DNA of 64,000 nt from the NCBI GenBank assembly GCA_963573385.1, contig CAUYLG010051124.1, forward strand, positions 1 through 64,000, written 5' to 3'. Position numbers and translations under genes: made by a program. This document shows positions 10,804 through 21,894 of the stretch, piece by piece. Source of the DNA: Cacajao melanocephalus. Its lineage: Eukaryota; Chordata; Mammalia; Primates; Pitheciidae. How positions within the stretch are numbered: the stretch's first letter is position 1; each line of letters begins with the position of its first letter. A model generated the notes under the pieces. That model was not told the origin of the DNA, did no database searches, and saw nothing but the letters and a program-made list of their open reading frames with translations.

Positions 10804-12190
10804 AACCCAATATAAAAAAGATGTTAATTCTCCCCAAAAATGATTCATAGATTTAATGGAATTCTAACTTTAAAACTTCAGTAGGATTTTTCACTAAATT
10901 CAATAAGTTTATTCTAAAATTTATATGGAAGAACAATAGACGAAGACCAGCCAAAAACTCTTTGAAGGAGTATGGAGGTGGAGGTTGCCCTCTGAATCTA
11001 GAAGCACGTGACACAGTGGGGGCAGTTTTGTGTTGGATCAGAAACAGGCAGGCCAAGCCCAGAGAACAGAATTGGAGGAACTCTCCAAAGACTTACAGGT
11101 GTGTGGAAACGGGCTCCCAACTCGGCTGGCGATGAAGACCATGGAAGAAGGGCAAACTCTTTAATGACGGGTAATTGATTATCTACAAGGCAAACACTGA
11201 AGTTGGATCTTTACTTCACATCTTGTGTAAAATTCAATCTCAAATGGATTAAAGACTTAAATATTAAAGTCAAAACTTAAGAAATACAATATAGGAGAAT
11301 ATCTTCATGGTCTCAGGGTAGAGAGGAATTACTTAAAACAAGCCCTAACAGAAAAGATGAATACATCTGCAGCATTAAAAAAATATTGTTCATCCAAGCT
11401 CTATAACAAAATTCAAATAAGACATGAATTAGCAGAAGGTATTTTCAACACATGACTGACAAAGTATCTAGACTACATTAAAATTTCTAATAAGATAAAA
11501 ACAAGCTCCCCAAAAGAAAAAAGTATAAAAGAAAGCACTTCCCAGAAGAAGCACAAATACCCAATTAATATGTGAAAAGCAACTGAATCATATTAGTCAA
11601 TAAAGGAATGTAAACTCAAACCCTTGTAGGATATGGAATAATTTCTTTATATTGCTGGTGGGGGCTCAAAATGGTACAATCACTTTGGGAAAAAATGACA
11701 CCATTTAATAAAGAGATTGAAGATGCATGAACTCAAAGATTCAGCACTTCTACTTCAAAGAATAACCCTTACACATGAACACTAGGAAATGTATAAGAAT
11801 ATCCATAGTGAAATTGAATGCAATGTAAAGAACCACTGGAAAAAAACCAAAAGTTCACTGGCAAGAAAATGAATAAATGAATTGTGACATGTTTATCCAA
11901 TGCAGTGCTGCACGCAGGGAAAATGAACTAACCAAACTGTGGCACCAACACAGAAGAATCCGGCCTAATTTGGAGCAGAATATGTCACTCACAGAAGAAT
12001 ACACATAGCATGGCATCATTTTTGTAAAGTTCAAAAACATGCAAATTAAACAATGTGTAGAAACACGCATACTGTCAAACTCTAAAGAATGGCGAAGGAT
12101 GATAAACAGAGAATTCAGGACAGTGGTCACCTGTAGGCAAGGAAATGGGGGCGTGGGACTCAGGTGGGTACACGGTGCCAGCAGGCACAG
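10804..12190 (+). mobile_element. Older L1M, continuation to the 3' region
   Basis: The element interrupted at 10503 resumes here: 'ttaattctccccaaaaatga', 'gtaaactcaaacccttgtag', a 'cactttgggaaaaaatgaca' block, and a 3' portion with 'gcatcatttttgtaaagttc' and gaattcaggacagtggtcacc near 12112-12132. The part around 10990-11170 is poorly matching and may contain local rearrangement. The precise 3' end is unclear. Confidence 0.75.
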
Positions 12191-12208
12191 ATGCGTGGAC
12201 TGGTTCTT

Positions 12209-12482
12209 TTTTGCTGCTGTTTGAGACAGTCTTACTCTGTCATCCAGGCTGGAGTGCAGTGGTGGAATCTCGGCTCACTGCAACCTCCATTTCTCAGATT
12301 CAAGTGATTCTTCCTGAGTAGCTGGGATTATAGGCACGTGCCACCATGCCCCGCTATGTTTTGTATTTTTAGTAGAGATGGGGTTTCACCATGTTGGCCA
12401 GGTTGACCTCAAATTCCTGACCTCAAGTGATCCGCCCGCCTCGGCCTCCCAAAGTGCTGGGATTACAGGTGTGAGCCACACT
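12209..12482 (-). mobile_element. Alu, antisense
   Basis: Antisense dimeric Alu running from gagacagtcttactctgtc to gtgctgggattacaggtgtg. It is flanked by a perfect 11-bp duplication, gactggttctt, at 12198-12208 and 12483-12493. The T tract at the tail end is short and impure. Confidence 0.95.
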
Positions 12483-12493
12483 GACTGGTTCTT

Positions 12494-13779
12494 AAAGCAG
12501 CAGTCAGGGCCTTGGCTTTCACGGCATCACTCGTGGAGCCTCTCCACCCCGTGCCCTTTCACACTGCCCCGTGGGTCTGCAGAACAGAAGGAAGAACCAA
12601 ATGACCCAGACTCGGATACATCTGCGTGAAAATGTGGACATCAAGGAAAAAGGGAAGAGCTTTAAAGCTTCAGAGAAAAAAACATGCAAATGTTTACACC
12701 TTCAAAGAAACAGGAATCCAGACTGGTATCAGGCGTCTCCGCAGAAACACCAGATGCTGGGAGATAATGAGGCAATACCTACGGTGTCCCTGTTCAGCTG
12801 CAGCAGGGCTTCCTGGGACGGAATCAGAAAAGCCTCGCGTGACCTCCTTGAACTCATGACGTGGGCTGGTTTGTTGTTGCCTTTTTTTTTTTTTTTTTTT
12901 GCCTGTCTCTGAGTGAAACAGGACAAATCTTACGATTTTTCTGATTCTTGTCGGAGATAAGTGGTCACCAGCCAGTCACTTATTTGCCTAGCTTCTCCCT
13001 TTTTGGGCTGAGGTCTGCACAGGTGACCTTGGGTGGGAGAGAGAGGTGTGACTACTGTGTCTCTTTCCCTACTTCTTGCTAATTGCAGTTTCTCACATTT
13101 TGGGAATGGAGCAAAGGGAAGGAGAAGACCCAAGAAGTCAGGAGGGTCCTGACCTGGCTGGATGGATCTAGTTTTAGTTTGGTTTGGGCAGGTGTTTGAA
13201 GATGCCTCTTTTTCTGGCGATGTTGGTGAGTTTGCTGGACATGTTCCCTGCCTCCCTATGAGGGCTCTCTTCCTGTAATTCCCTTTATGAGGGTGAGCAT
13301 GGCTTCTCCCGGCTGATCTCCCAAACCTTCCTCAGATCCCAGCATCCGTCCACCCCTCCTGGGGATCTCGCAGACAGGACCAATGACAATCCACATGCTC
13401 TCTCTGCACAAACCCTGGCTGGTCCAAGGACGCCCTCAGGCATCCTCCGCTTGTGGGGACTTTGGGAGTGCAGGCTGCTGGTGCAGGGCTCTCACCTTGC
13501 TCTGCTCTCTGAGCAGGCAGTGCTTGACCTCCTGATCTTCCAGGTGGGCTCACTGTGTCCTCCAGACTGCAGAAAACAAACCCTCTGAGTTTATTCTCTC
13601 TCTTTGCTTTAGGGGAAGGGGTGGAGTCCCCCAGGAGGAAAGACTCCCAGCACACCTAGAACACTCCAGAAACAGCCTCCTCCCTTCTGCAACCTCTGAC
13701 CCTTTCAGGCTCTCTATGTGGATGTCTATGGATGAGGGACCTGAGAATTATAAAGCCATATTTCTCTAGCTTCTTTTTA
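12494..13779. other. Unique sequence with a poly-T tract
   Basis: Apart from a homopolymeric T run at about 12879-12900, I see no repeat here. A minus-strand candidate exon (about 13497-13611) was considered and rejected. Confidence 0.5.
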
Positions 13780-13791
13780 AAACTCTTGTTT

Positions 13792-14091
13792 GGTCCGGGG
13801 CGGTGGCTCACACCTGTAATCTCAGCACTTTGGGAGGCCGAGGTGGGTGGATCACCTGAGGTCAAGAGTTCAAGACCAGTCCGGCCAACATGGTGAAACC
13901 GGTCTCTACTAAAAGTACAAAAATTAGCCAGGCATGGTGGTGGGCACCTGTAATCCCAGCTACTGGGAGGCTGAGGCAGGCGAATAGCTTGAACCCGGGA
14001 GGCAGAGGTTGCGGTGAGCTGAGATTGTGCCACTGTACTCCAGCCTGGGTGACAGAGTAAGACTTCATCTCAACAAATAAATAAATTAGTC
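13792..14091 (+). mobile_element. Alu (AluS-like), sense
   Basis: Complete dimeric Alu with an A-rich tail (caacaaataaataaatt). It is flanked by near-perfect 12-bp duplications, aaactcttgttt (13780-13791) and aaactcttgtct (14092-14103), which differ by one base. Confidence 0.95.
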
Positions 14092-14109
14092 AAACTCTTG
14101 TCTGGTGAC

Positions 14110-14607
14110 CATAGTGGGCAAAATAACATAGCTTCCTCCCCTGGACCCTCTAGAGAGGTCCATGTCCCAATCCTTGGAGTCAGTGGGATGTCACCTTCCA
14201 TGACAAAAGGGACTTCAAAGATGAGATTAAGAAATTAGAGATGGGGAGGGTATCCTGTAGCACCCAGTCATGCCCAATATCATCATGCCAGCCTTTCTAA
14301 GGGAAGGCAGCAGAAGAACCGGTCAGAGAAGGGGATGTGAAGAAGGAGGGGAGATCCAGGTGATGCCAGAGCTGGCCTGGAAGGTAGAAGAGGCCAAGGA
14401 AAGCAGGTGGGCTCCAGAAGCTGGAACAGGCGAGGAGACAGCTGCTCCCAGGAGCCTCCAGGAGCACAGCAGTGCTGACGCCTCATCTTTAGCCCGGTGA
14501 GACCCACCTTGGACTTCTGCCTCCAGAACTGCGAGATAATACGTCTGTGTTGCTTTAAGCCACCAATTTGTGGTCCTTTATTACAACAGCAATAGGAACT
14601 AATACAG
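14110..14607 (+). mobile_element. MLT1-like MaLR LTR, sense
   Basis: Old LTR with blocks 'catgtcccaatccttggagt', 'gacaaaagggacttcaaaga', 'atggggagggtatcctgtag' and the 3' end 'gcctccagaactgcgagata', then 'gctttaagccaccaatttgt', ending aactaatacag. The MLT1-style terminus is clear; the subfamily is not resolved. The frame at 14270-14500 lies inside it and is not a gene. Confidence 0.7.
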
Positions 14608-14639
14608 TGGCCTTGCTCTGTCCTTTGGAGTGTGGTGTC

Positions 14640-14990
14640 AATTTTCTTTGGGTCTCAGCCAAAACTTTCATTGGAAATAATTTTGAAACCAGAATTTTGT
14701 ATCCAGCCAAACTGTCACGAAGCTTAAGGGACAATAAAGATATTTTCTTACACGGAAGCAGTAAAAACGTTTATTTCCAACACCTTAAAAGAAACACACA
14801 TGCATATACACACCCAACTAAAGGATGCACTCTAGCAGAATGAAAAGAAATGTATTAAAGACAAAGGCTTGGGGTCCAGGTAACTGTGGAACGAATTCAG
14901 GTGCAGGGGAAATAAATGTTGGGATTACAGCTCCATAGGAGGTCTAGAAAGCAGGAAAGAAGGTAAGAAGTTAAATAATAAAAATAGTTT
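14640..14990 (+). mobile_element. L1M/HAL1-type fragment around ORF1, sense
   Basis: The segment with 'agaattttgtatccagccaa' and ggatgcactctagcagaatg resembles the ORF1 end to inter-ORF region of old L1M or HAL1 elements. It is diverged and truncated at both ends. Confidence 0.65.
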
Positions 14991-15180
14991 CTGTTTAACA
15001 AACTCTAATAACTAACAGAAAGATCTGATATCTGTGTTAAAGAAAACATCGATTTTTCTTTCAATAATGAAAAAGGAGTTATTCACAGAGAACCAAGGGA
15101 AGAACAGCTGCCCGAGATGGTTGTGGCAGCTCTGCAGGTGAGCCTGCCCAGCTCCCTCCGCCCTGCTGTGCCCTGGACTG

Positions 15181-15277
15181 CAGTGGTTCTCACAGTGTGG
15201 TCCTGGGACTAGCTGTGCAGCATTGCCTGGGAAATGGTTAGAAATGCTCATTTCCAAACCCCACCCCACCTCCGCCT
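15181..15277 (+). mobile_element. MER20-like hAT-Charlie fragment (5' half)
   Basis: Begins exactly with the terminal inverted repeat cagtggttctcacagtgtgg, followed by 'gcattgcctgggaaatggtt' and 'agaaatgctcatttccaaac'. About half of the expected ~220 bp is present and the right terminus is missing. Confidence 0.82.
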
Positions 15278-15334
15278 GGTCAAGCTTGGGAGCCAATGCC
15301 TAAGCGTGTGTTGCAGCTGGGAAAGCCAAAGGCT

Positions 15335-15893
15335 GTGTATGTTTCCCAGGCTCCCTCACAGCCTGGGGTCGTCCTGTGGCCAAGTGCCTGCCAGGCTGAT
15401 GCCCATGACCTGCCAATGTGGATGGGAGGAGCCTGCGGGAGGCTGGATCTGGCTGCCAGCATAGAGAGGCATTGGTGTGTCTGCAGCAGGGGCAGGCAGA
15501 TGGCCTGCTAGCTGGCCTCTAGTTCATGGATGTTAAGAGGCTGGGTACGGGCCACCTGTGGCACTGGCATAGATGGTGCATGAGACAGTGAGAGCCCACA
15601 GCCAGTGGAGGGGGGGCAGTGGAATCTGACCCCAAGATAGAAGGCAAGGCAGCACGGCTTGGAGACCCAGAGTTGAGGCAGTGGCTTCCTGGTTCTTGTT
15701 TGCCTAGTTGTTCCCTGCCTCCCTGGGAAGCTTCCTTGGGGGCTTGGAGAGTTATTTCTCGAAGCTAGGCCTTCAGCCTGGGCCTCTAACCCTCCCAGCA
15801 ATTTCACAGGCCCATAATTTTATGTCTCAAATTCCTTTTGCCTAAACTAGCCAGAGTGGATTTTGTTCTCTGGGACTGAACCCTGACAAGTGA
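15335..15893 (+). mobile_element. Probable old LTR (MaLR/ERVL class), uncertain
   Basis: The 3' portion around 15800-15893 (ttccttttgcctaaactagc, then agagtggattttgttctctg, then gaaccctgacaag) resembles the terminal region of several ancient MaLR/ERVL LTRs. The upstream half is too diverged to confirm. The 5' boundary is a guess. Confidence 0.35.
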
Positions 15894-18651
15894 AAAGATC
15901 ATGGTTTGACTACGTGGACCTAAGATGAGACGTGACGTTGAGGACTGATGGGATGTGAGAAAAGAGAATCCATTTGGCCTGTGTGCCAGGCGTGCTCTCC
16001 TTCCAGAATCGTTCAGGTGAGCTGGAAGGCCTCATGGGTAAATGACACAGGAGGATCCTCACTGATGGGTGCAAATTCCTCCACGCTTCACTTTACTGTG
16101 CCCATGACTAAGTGCATTAAAAGAGAAAATAAAAGGGGGATTTTATGACCCATTTTGTGTTGACAGCCTGCTCAGGAATCTCCCACCAGACAGCAGGTCA
16201 GAAGGGAGGCAGCAGGAAGTGCTGAGGAGGGTGGGTCACCTGCTGACACAAGACGGCGCCTGATGTTGCACCTGACAAGACAGAATCCCCAACATCAAGA
16301 TGTGGGCTCTGAGTCCAGCTGATTCCAGGTGACGACATGGAACGAGCCCATGGCAGTTGGCTGCTGTGACGTATTAATGTTGTATGTATCAGATTCAACC
16401 CATGTTTTAGGCGTCCTTGATTCCTTTTCAGAAGACATGGATGGAGGCCACACAAGTGTGAGGTGACAGTGAAAGTGAGATATGGGATGAGGGGCCCCTC
16501 CCCACTGTCCTGTCACCATCTTGTCTGGGGGAAGTATCTGGTAATGGAAACATATGGAATTATGTTTTCTTCTCTGCAAAGCAAATCTCATTACTTTTCA
16601 GAAAACAGTACTTGTATAATGATAGTATTATAATCTCTATTGGCTTTAGTTTTAGAATTAACCGATAGGCAATTCAGTCATTAATTCAGGATTTAATTAA
16701 TGGGAATCCACGATAGATACAGAACAAAATTGAACAGGCTTAGACCCGACGAATGAAAACCATGGTGGGTGGGGGCCCGGGAGACGGAGGAGGAGGTGCA
16801 GGTGAGGGAACATAATTTCCTTTACCTTGCATAATAGGAAATTAGAAAATGCGCCGGTATCACCGGTGGAACAAGAGGTGGAGGTTTCTATATCTTTTTA
16901 GAGTTAAAGATATTAAATTAATGAAACAAAAACCGTTGTTATAACTAAAAAATTCTGGAAGGAAGATAAGGAAGGTAGGAGACGCTGTGAGAGAAATGAT
17001 TCATCTTTGAGTGGGGAGGTAACCGACCAAACAGAGGCATGCCTGTGTTATTCCCATCATAGCGGGACAGCAGAACCTCGGGACCAGACTGGAGGGTGGG
17101 GACAGTGGGAGACATTGCATTTTTTAAATATCACTCCTGATTGTTTGATTTTTAAAAAACCATATGTGAATACGGTTCTCTCCCTCTTCCTGTCTCTGTC
17201 TCTCTCTCTTTCTGTCACACACCCAAACACCCTATGGATCTTACAAAATAAAAAGCAGCTGGTCTCTCAAAATCTGGCCTCTTGAAATGTGGAGCTGTAG
17301 GAATAGGGCAGCTAAGGGAGAGCATAGCAACTCTCTAACGAGGTGTTAAAGCGGAGACCCTCGAGATGGCTCTCTGATCCCAAAGGCAGCATCCGAATGT
17401 CCATTACAGACAAAGCATGCTCGAAGCCGAAGCCGGGGGTCAGAATCCTTTCTGCTTCAGTCGTTCTGTGTGGATGTCTCCCCCTGTCGGAGGGCGGTGC
17501 CCAGCGCAGGGTGGCGTGCAGGCCACAGGCATGGGTGAGCATGTTTCACCGCCCAGGTGCAGCCACCCATCTGCAAAGCCTTGGGAGAGGCTCTCTGATC
17601 CATTGTGGTTGTTTGCTTTGTTTTTCTAAATAACAGCAGATTACATTTGCACAGATTTTTTTTGTTACTTTCAAAGTATGTTTGTGGAGCTTAGGCTATG
17701 TGGCCCAGGTCGCCCTGAGAAGCCAGCTGCACCTGGGGCGGGGCCAAGCAGGGAGAGAGCTGGGTCCAGAGGGCCTGGGAGCCTTCACAGGGACTGATGC
17801 TTGGGGAAACCAAAGGCCCAACTTCTGCTTTAGGGACCGCAGCATCCCAAGGAAGAGGAGCCTGGCAGGGACAGCTGGAGGCTGGGAGGCCGTGTCAAAG
17901 CGTCCCAGTGACTCGGCAGGAGGCCATGAGCCGGCAGAGAGAGAGATAGCAAGCTGCAGTGGAGGCAGAGAAGGAATCGGCTTTCTCCTGGGTCCGTGAA
18001 CAGCACCGTAGCCGACTTTGCCTCCTCTAGGACCCGCCCGGCTGCCGCCCAGAATGGTGCATCTACAACTGCGGTTCCGGGGGCAGATGTGGACGTGGGC
18101 CCAGGGCTGGCCTCACATGCCCCTCGTCCCTGTGATGGTGACCGAGGTATAGTGTGAACCGCAGAACCCCCGTGCAAGACCTCGGCCAGGCCTGCCGCTA
18201 GGGCCAGTCCCGCCGGCCCTGGGGTCTTCAGTCTGTCTTGTTGGTAGATCTCCCCATTCCATCAGCTAAAGGTTTTCAGAAGTTAAATTCAAAGTTGCTG
18301 GTGGTTTTGAGTCACCTTTTTTTTTTCTTTTCAATAGCGACTCTTGAGTGAAAATTAGGCTGTTGTGTGGGTGGCTGTTAAGGGTGCTTCATTTCCACAT
18401 CGGAGAGCTGCCCACACAGCAGATTTTAGTAGCACTTAAAGTGGGACCTGATTTTGCCTCTCAGCTGCTACATTAAAATAAAATGCCCTTAAGCTGATTA
18501 TAAAGATACTAATTTAAATGCATGGATACCATTTCCTGGGAGGAGAAATGTCTTCGTTGATTCTGAGACCTCATGTACCCTAGGGGTGCATGCCACCTTC
18601 TAGCACTCTCTAGCAGAGACGGCTCAGGGGAGGGTGGATGCAGAGGGGCAC
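15894..18651. other. Repeat-poor stretch of about 2.8 kb
   Basis: No family was recognised apart from pyrimidine-rich low complexity near 17180-17220 and short T-rich tracts near 17655 and 18320. The part from 17680 to 18240 is GC-rich with scattered CpGs but is not a CpG island by eye. The AT-rich segment 18330-18540 is unique and free of repeats. Confidence 0.5.
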
Positions 18652-18845
18652 TGGGCAGTGAGTCCTGGCTCTGTTGCCGGCTTGCCATGTGCTTTCAGTG
18701 AGTCACTTCTCTTGGCGTCTCAGCCTCTGTCCACGTGGAGATGTTCACCCCATTTGTCCACCTGACCGTGTTACCATGAAGACTGGATGAGTGACCCAGT
18801 GACAAACCCTGTGCACCTGCTGAGCAGTCCTCTGTGAATCACTGC
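18652..18845 (+). mobile_element. MIR SINE
   Basis: Near full-length MIR in sense: 'gtcctggctctgttgccggc', 'ttcagtgagtcacttctctt', 'gcgtctcagcctctgtccac', then a decayed tail around 18815-18845. Confidence 0.75.
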
Positions 18846-19095
18846 CCCTCACCCTCCAGGTAGGCCAGGGCATGGTAGGGCAGCCACCATCACCGCATCA
18901 GACCAATTTGATTCAACCTTTATGTAACAGAGTTGTGAGTTGTTTTGCAGTTGCCATGGACACCCAGGTGGAAGGGCACATAACCTGAGCATGCCCAGAT
19001 AAGCCAAGCATGCACCCACGGGCAGAACCTAAGCACTCGAACCTAGGAGCAGGGACTGAATTAAGAAGTGGATGCCACACAGCAAGATCCAGGAA

Positions 19096-19187
19096 CCAAT
19101 CAGATCAAGCCCTGGCATCACCCCATAGCATGATCCAATTAGATCATTCCTCCAGGCATCACATTATTGTAAGATCCAATCAGATCA
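19096..19187 (+). promoter_or_regulatory. Three ~40-bp repeats each with a CCAAT-box motif in the LTR U3
   Basis: The 12-mer ccaatcagatca occurs at 19096-19107 and 19176-19187, with a one-base variant ccaattagatca at 19135-19146. Spacing is 39 and 41 bp. CCAAT is the NF-Y core. The array sits about 20-110 bp upstream of the TATA box, a plausible enhancer arrangement, but activity cannot be judged from sequence. Confidence 0.6.
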
Positions 19188-19205
19188 GACCTCATTACCC
19201 TATGC

Positions 19206-19213
19206 TTATAAAA
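19206..19213 (+). promoter_or_regulatory. TATA-like box of the ERV1-type LTR
   Basis: The motif ttataaaa lies downstream of the CCAAT repeats and about 75 bp upstream of the AATAAA signal, matching LTR promoter geometry. Confidence 0.55.
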
Positions 19214-19283
19214 CTCAACCCAAACCCCAGCTCAGGGAGACAGATTTGAGTGTTTCCTCCTGTCTCCTTGTCAGTCGGCTCAC

Positions 19284-19289
19284 AATAAA
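19284..19289 (+). terminator. AATAAA polyadenylation signal of the LTR
   Basis: Canonical AATAAA hexamer at the expected R-region position in the LTR. It is the reason for calling the orientation sense. Confidence 0.5.
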
Positions 19290-19449
19290 CCTTTCTCCCT
19301 GCAAAAAGCCAGTGCTTTGGTGTTTGGCTTTCTGTTGTGTGGGTGCAAATGGACACAGTTTGGTTTGGTGATTCCGCTGCTCTTGCATTTGCCCCCATCC
19401 TGAATTTTCATGGAGCTCCTTTGGAAGAATTTCATGCCTTCGCCTCCCA

Positions 19450-19767
19450 TCATTCAGTCTGTTATGACAGACTCCTAACTAGTCTTGTTTCTCTTCATTT
19501 CACCTTCCAGGTGGTTGCCTGAGAGCTCTCTAGCATGCAGGTCTGAGCGTGTGGCTCCCAACGTCAAAATCTTCAGTTTGGTGTTGAGGACTCTCTTTGC
19601 TCTTCATCCTTGTCTGCAGGGGTTCTTTTGTGAAGAACCCTTTGGTGAAGCCTTTGCAGCCTCCTCCTGGCAGGTGAAGGTACCAAATTCCTTGATCAGG
19701 CAGGTGAAGGGGCTCGATCCCTTGACTTCTCCGTGGCACCATGCACAGCCTCCATTGTAAACCGCTT
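19450..19767 (+). mobile_element. Possible L2 fragment, upstream part, split by a MaLR LTR
   Basis: Weak similarity to the L2 3' half ('gacagactcctaactagtct', 'gcaggtctgagcgtgtggct'). It gains support because a clearer L2 3' end resumes directly after the LTR at 20171. Confidence 0.4.
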
Positions 19768-20170
19768 TCTATGGTTTGGATATTTGTCCCCTCCAAACCT
19801 CACGTTGAAATGTGATCTCCAGCAATGGAGGTGAGGCCTGGTGGGAGGTATTTGGGTCATGAGGGCTGACCCCTCATGAATGCCTTGGTGCCAGCCTCTT
19901 GGTGATGAATGAGTGTCACTCTGCTAGTTTACACAAGAGCTGTTTAAAAGAGAGTGACACCCCTCCCCTCTCTCTTTGTTTCCCTCTCTCACCTCTGCTC
20001 ACCCTTTGCCTTCCACCATGATTAAAAGCTTCCTGAGGGCTTCCCTGGAAGTAGACGCTGTTGCCATCCTTCTCGTACAGCCCACAGAACCATGAGCCAA
20101 ATAAACCTCCTTGCTTTATAAATTACCCAGCCTCAAGTATTCTTTTAGAGTAACCCAAAACAGACAAACA
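19768..20170 (+). mobile_element. MLT1A/MSTD-type MaLR LTR, sense, inserted in L2
   Basis: Full-length LTR from 'tctatggtttggatatttgt' through 'gaggcctggtgggaggtatt' to 'aattacccagcctcaagtat' and a terminal cagacaaaca. The flanking pentamers cgctt (19763-19767) and cgcta (20171-20175) differ by one base, supporting a 5-bp target duplication. Confidence 0.9.
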
Positions 20171-20325
20171 CGCTATCAGCCCGGATAGCTCTGATTACCC
20201 ATCCCCCCCCCCCACTAGGCTGTGAGTTTCTGGAGAATAGAAGCCAATGCTGACCCATCATGGTGTCCTTTGTAGGCACTCAGGGATGTTTCTTGAGTCA
20301 ATGAATGAATGGGTGATTTAAGGTA
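20171..20325 (+). mobile_element. L2 3' end
   Basis: Blocks cactaggctgtgagtttctg and the terminal gtcaatgaatgaatggg follow the L2 3' terminus in sense. A C homopolymer at about 20203-20215 lies inside it. Confidence 0.75.
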
Positions 20326-20706
20326 TCCTTTCTGTTGGGAATGTTCTTCTCTTTCTGCTGAGCTTTCTAGATTCAGCTAGCTAGAGTCCATGTCCTCTGA
20401 GGAAGAATTCTTAGAAATTCCTTCAGGTAAACGTGATTCTCTCTAGGTCCCTGGGTAGACTTCTGTCTGAGCACACACAAAGGTTTATTTCACTGAGTTG
20501 CTTATAGGACCCTGGTGTTTCCCCAGCCAATTCCAGTTTCCAAACCATAGGATGAGCCCCTATTACTTGGTGGGGGACAATTTTGATTTGGAGTCTTTTT
20601 GTCTCCAGAATCTGAGGTCTAATCAGGGTTCTGGGGGAGGTACTTCATGGCTGACTCTAACAAAGATGACCCCACACCGCTATCCACAGAGGGCTTGGAT
20701 GGTGGA
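20326..20706. other. Unique sequence, no recognised feature
   Basis: About 380 bp with no repeat, gene or regulatory structure that I can identify. Confidence 0.45.
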
Positions 20707-20851
20707 TGCTGTGGTTTCAATATCTGTCCCTGCTAAAACTGGGGTTGAAATGTGCTCCTCGGTGTTGAGAAGTGGAACCTTTGAGAGGTGATTGGGTCAT
20801 GAGGCTCTGCCCTCAGGAATGGATTAATCCGTTCTCGGATTGATGGAATCA
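20707..20851 (+). mobile_element. MaLR (MLT1A/MSTD-like) LTR, 5' part, interrupted
   Basis: Sense LTR beginning gctgtggtttcaatatctgt, with 'gtggaacctttgagaggtga' and 'ttgggtcatgaggctctgcc'. It is cut at about 20851 by an ERV1-type LTR and resumes at 21548. Confidence 0.85.
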
Positions 20852-21547
20852 TGATGTGAACTGAGAAAGTCACAAAATCTATAAATTTAGAAAGGAGGGG
20901 TTTATTTCTAAAGGAGGATACCACAACCTGCAGGCAGGAAGTGGAGGCTCCAGCTGAATGGAAAAGCAAGCTCTTTAGGGAAGGACAAGACGGGAATTTG
21001 TGCTGAATGGGTGGGCTAAGTGTACCTATTCAGCAGGCTATAGGAGGAGCTATAAATATTCACAAGGGGGAGATGTGCACATGCACTGTCACTGAACATG
21101 TATGTTACACACGTCCCGTGTTCACTATGGGATGGAGAGGGAGAAACATTTAAATGTGTTACAATTAGGCCCTACACGTAAAAGGTGAGGCAGGGACATG
21201 AAGACCCTCCGCGTGCAGCTCCATAGACTGCACAGAACCATTCCATGGTCAGTGGTTTCTTATCAAAAAGGAATGCGGGTCAGGTGCTGTGTTAAAACTG
21301 CAGAATAGAGGGTGGGTATCAGGAGGCTGGCTGGCATCAGCAGCAGAGCAAGTCTTTCAAAAGGGTTGGTTTCTGTTTATCCCAGGGAAAGAAAGGCGGT
21401 TAGTGAAGGAGGGGTAGAAAGGGATGGGTCTGATCTCCTGTCATGGCCGGGAGCTCAGTTCTTTTTAAGGTTTCTCCTCAGTCCTCTTAGCTGAGAGGGG
21501 ATCTGTTCCATCAGTTGAGGGACTTGGGATTTTATTTTTCTTTTGCA
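20852..21547 (-). mobile_element. ERV1-type solo LTR, antisense, nested in a MaLR LTR
   Basis: A ~696-bp insertion between the two halves of a MaLR LTR. Its left end, tgatgtgaactgagaaag, reads as the reverse complement of an LTR terminus ending in CA. A reversed poly-A signal, tttatt, lies near 20900-20906, followed by a block with 'ggataccacaacctgcaggc'. The right end is ttttgca. Family not assigned. The 4-bp flanks (atca and atgg) match poorly. Confidence 0.65.
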
Positions 21548-21813
21548 ATGGGTTATCCTGAGAGGGGAACTGGTGGATTTAAAGAAGAGGACAGAGACCT
21601 GAGCTGGGACACTCAGCCCCTTCACCATGTGTTGCCCTGCACCGCCTCAGGACCCTGCAGAGTCCTCACCAGCAAGAAAGCCCTTGCCAGACGCAGCCCC
21701 ATGACCTTGGACATTGCAGCCTCTACAACTGTAAGAAATAAATTACTTTTCTTTATAAATTACCCGATTTCAGGTATTCTGTTATAAGCAAGAGAAAATG
21801 GCTAAGACAGTGG
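21548..21813 (+). mobile_element. MaLR (MLT1A/MSTD-like) LTR, 3' part
   Basis: Completes the LTR begun at 20707: 'ttatcctgagaggggaactg', 'cagcctctacaactgtaaga', 'aaattacccgatttcaggta', ending atggctaagacag. The phase of the match shows that little was lost on insertion of the nested LTR. Confidence 0.88.
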
Positions 21814-21894
21814 AAACATGCCCCATCAATCAGTCTTTCCTCTGCTGAGGTTTGCAAGGATGACACCCCCTACCTAAGGGCACCCTACCCCCCC

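Larger units (their letters stand above)
18945..19395 (+). mobile_element. ERV1-type solo LTR with repeated CCAAT motifs
   Basis: An LTR-like unit with a recognisable promoter and poly-A layout: three CCAAT-containing repeats in the presumed U3, a TATA-type box at 19206-19213 and AATAAA at 19284-19289. A U5-like region follows ('ctttctccctgcaaaaagcc', 'gtgtttggctttctgttgtg'). The 'aataaacctttctccctgca' arrangement is typical of gamma-retroviral-like (ERV1) LTRs. I cannot name the family. Boundaries are approximate and no internal proviral sequence is adjacent. Confidence 0.65.

Noticed and set aside
13497..13611. Minus-strand exon-like interval with pyrimidine tract and ag|gtgaga-type donor
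   Set aside because: Sites are reasonable but the donor is weaker than at 39639 and the open frame has no distinguishing feature. Treated as a pseudo-exon.
17680..18250. Possible CpG island
   Set aside because: GC-rich, but CpG dinucleotides are sparse by eye and no promoter or first exon is evident.
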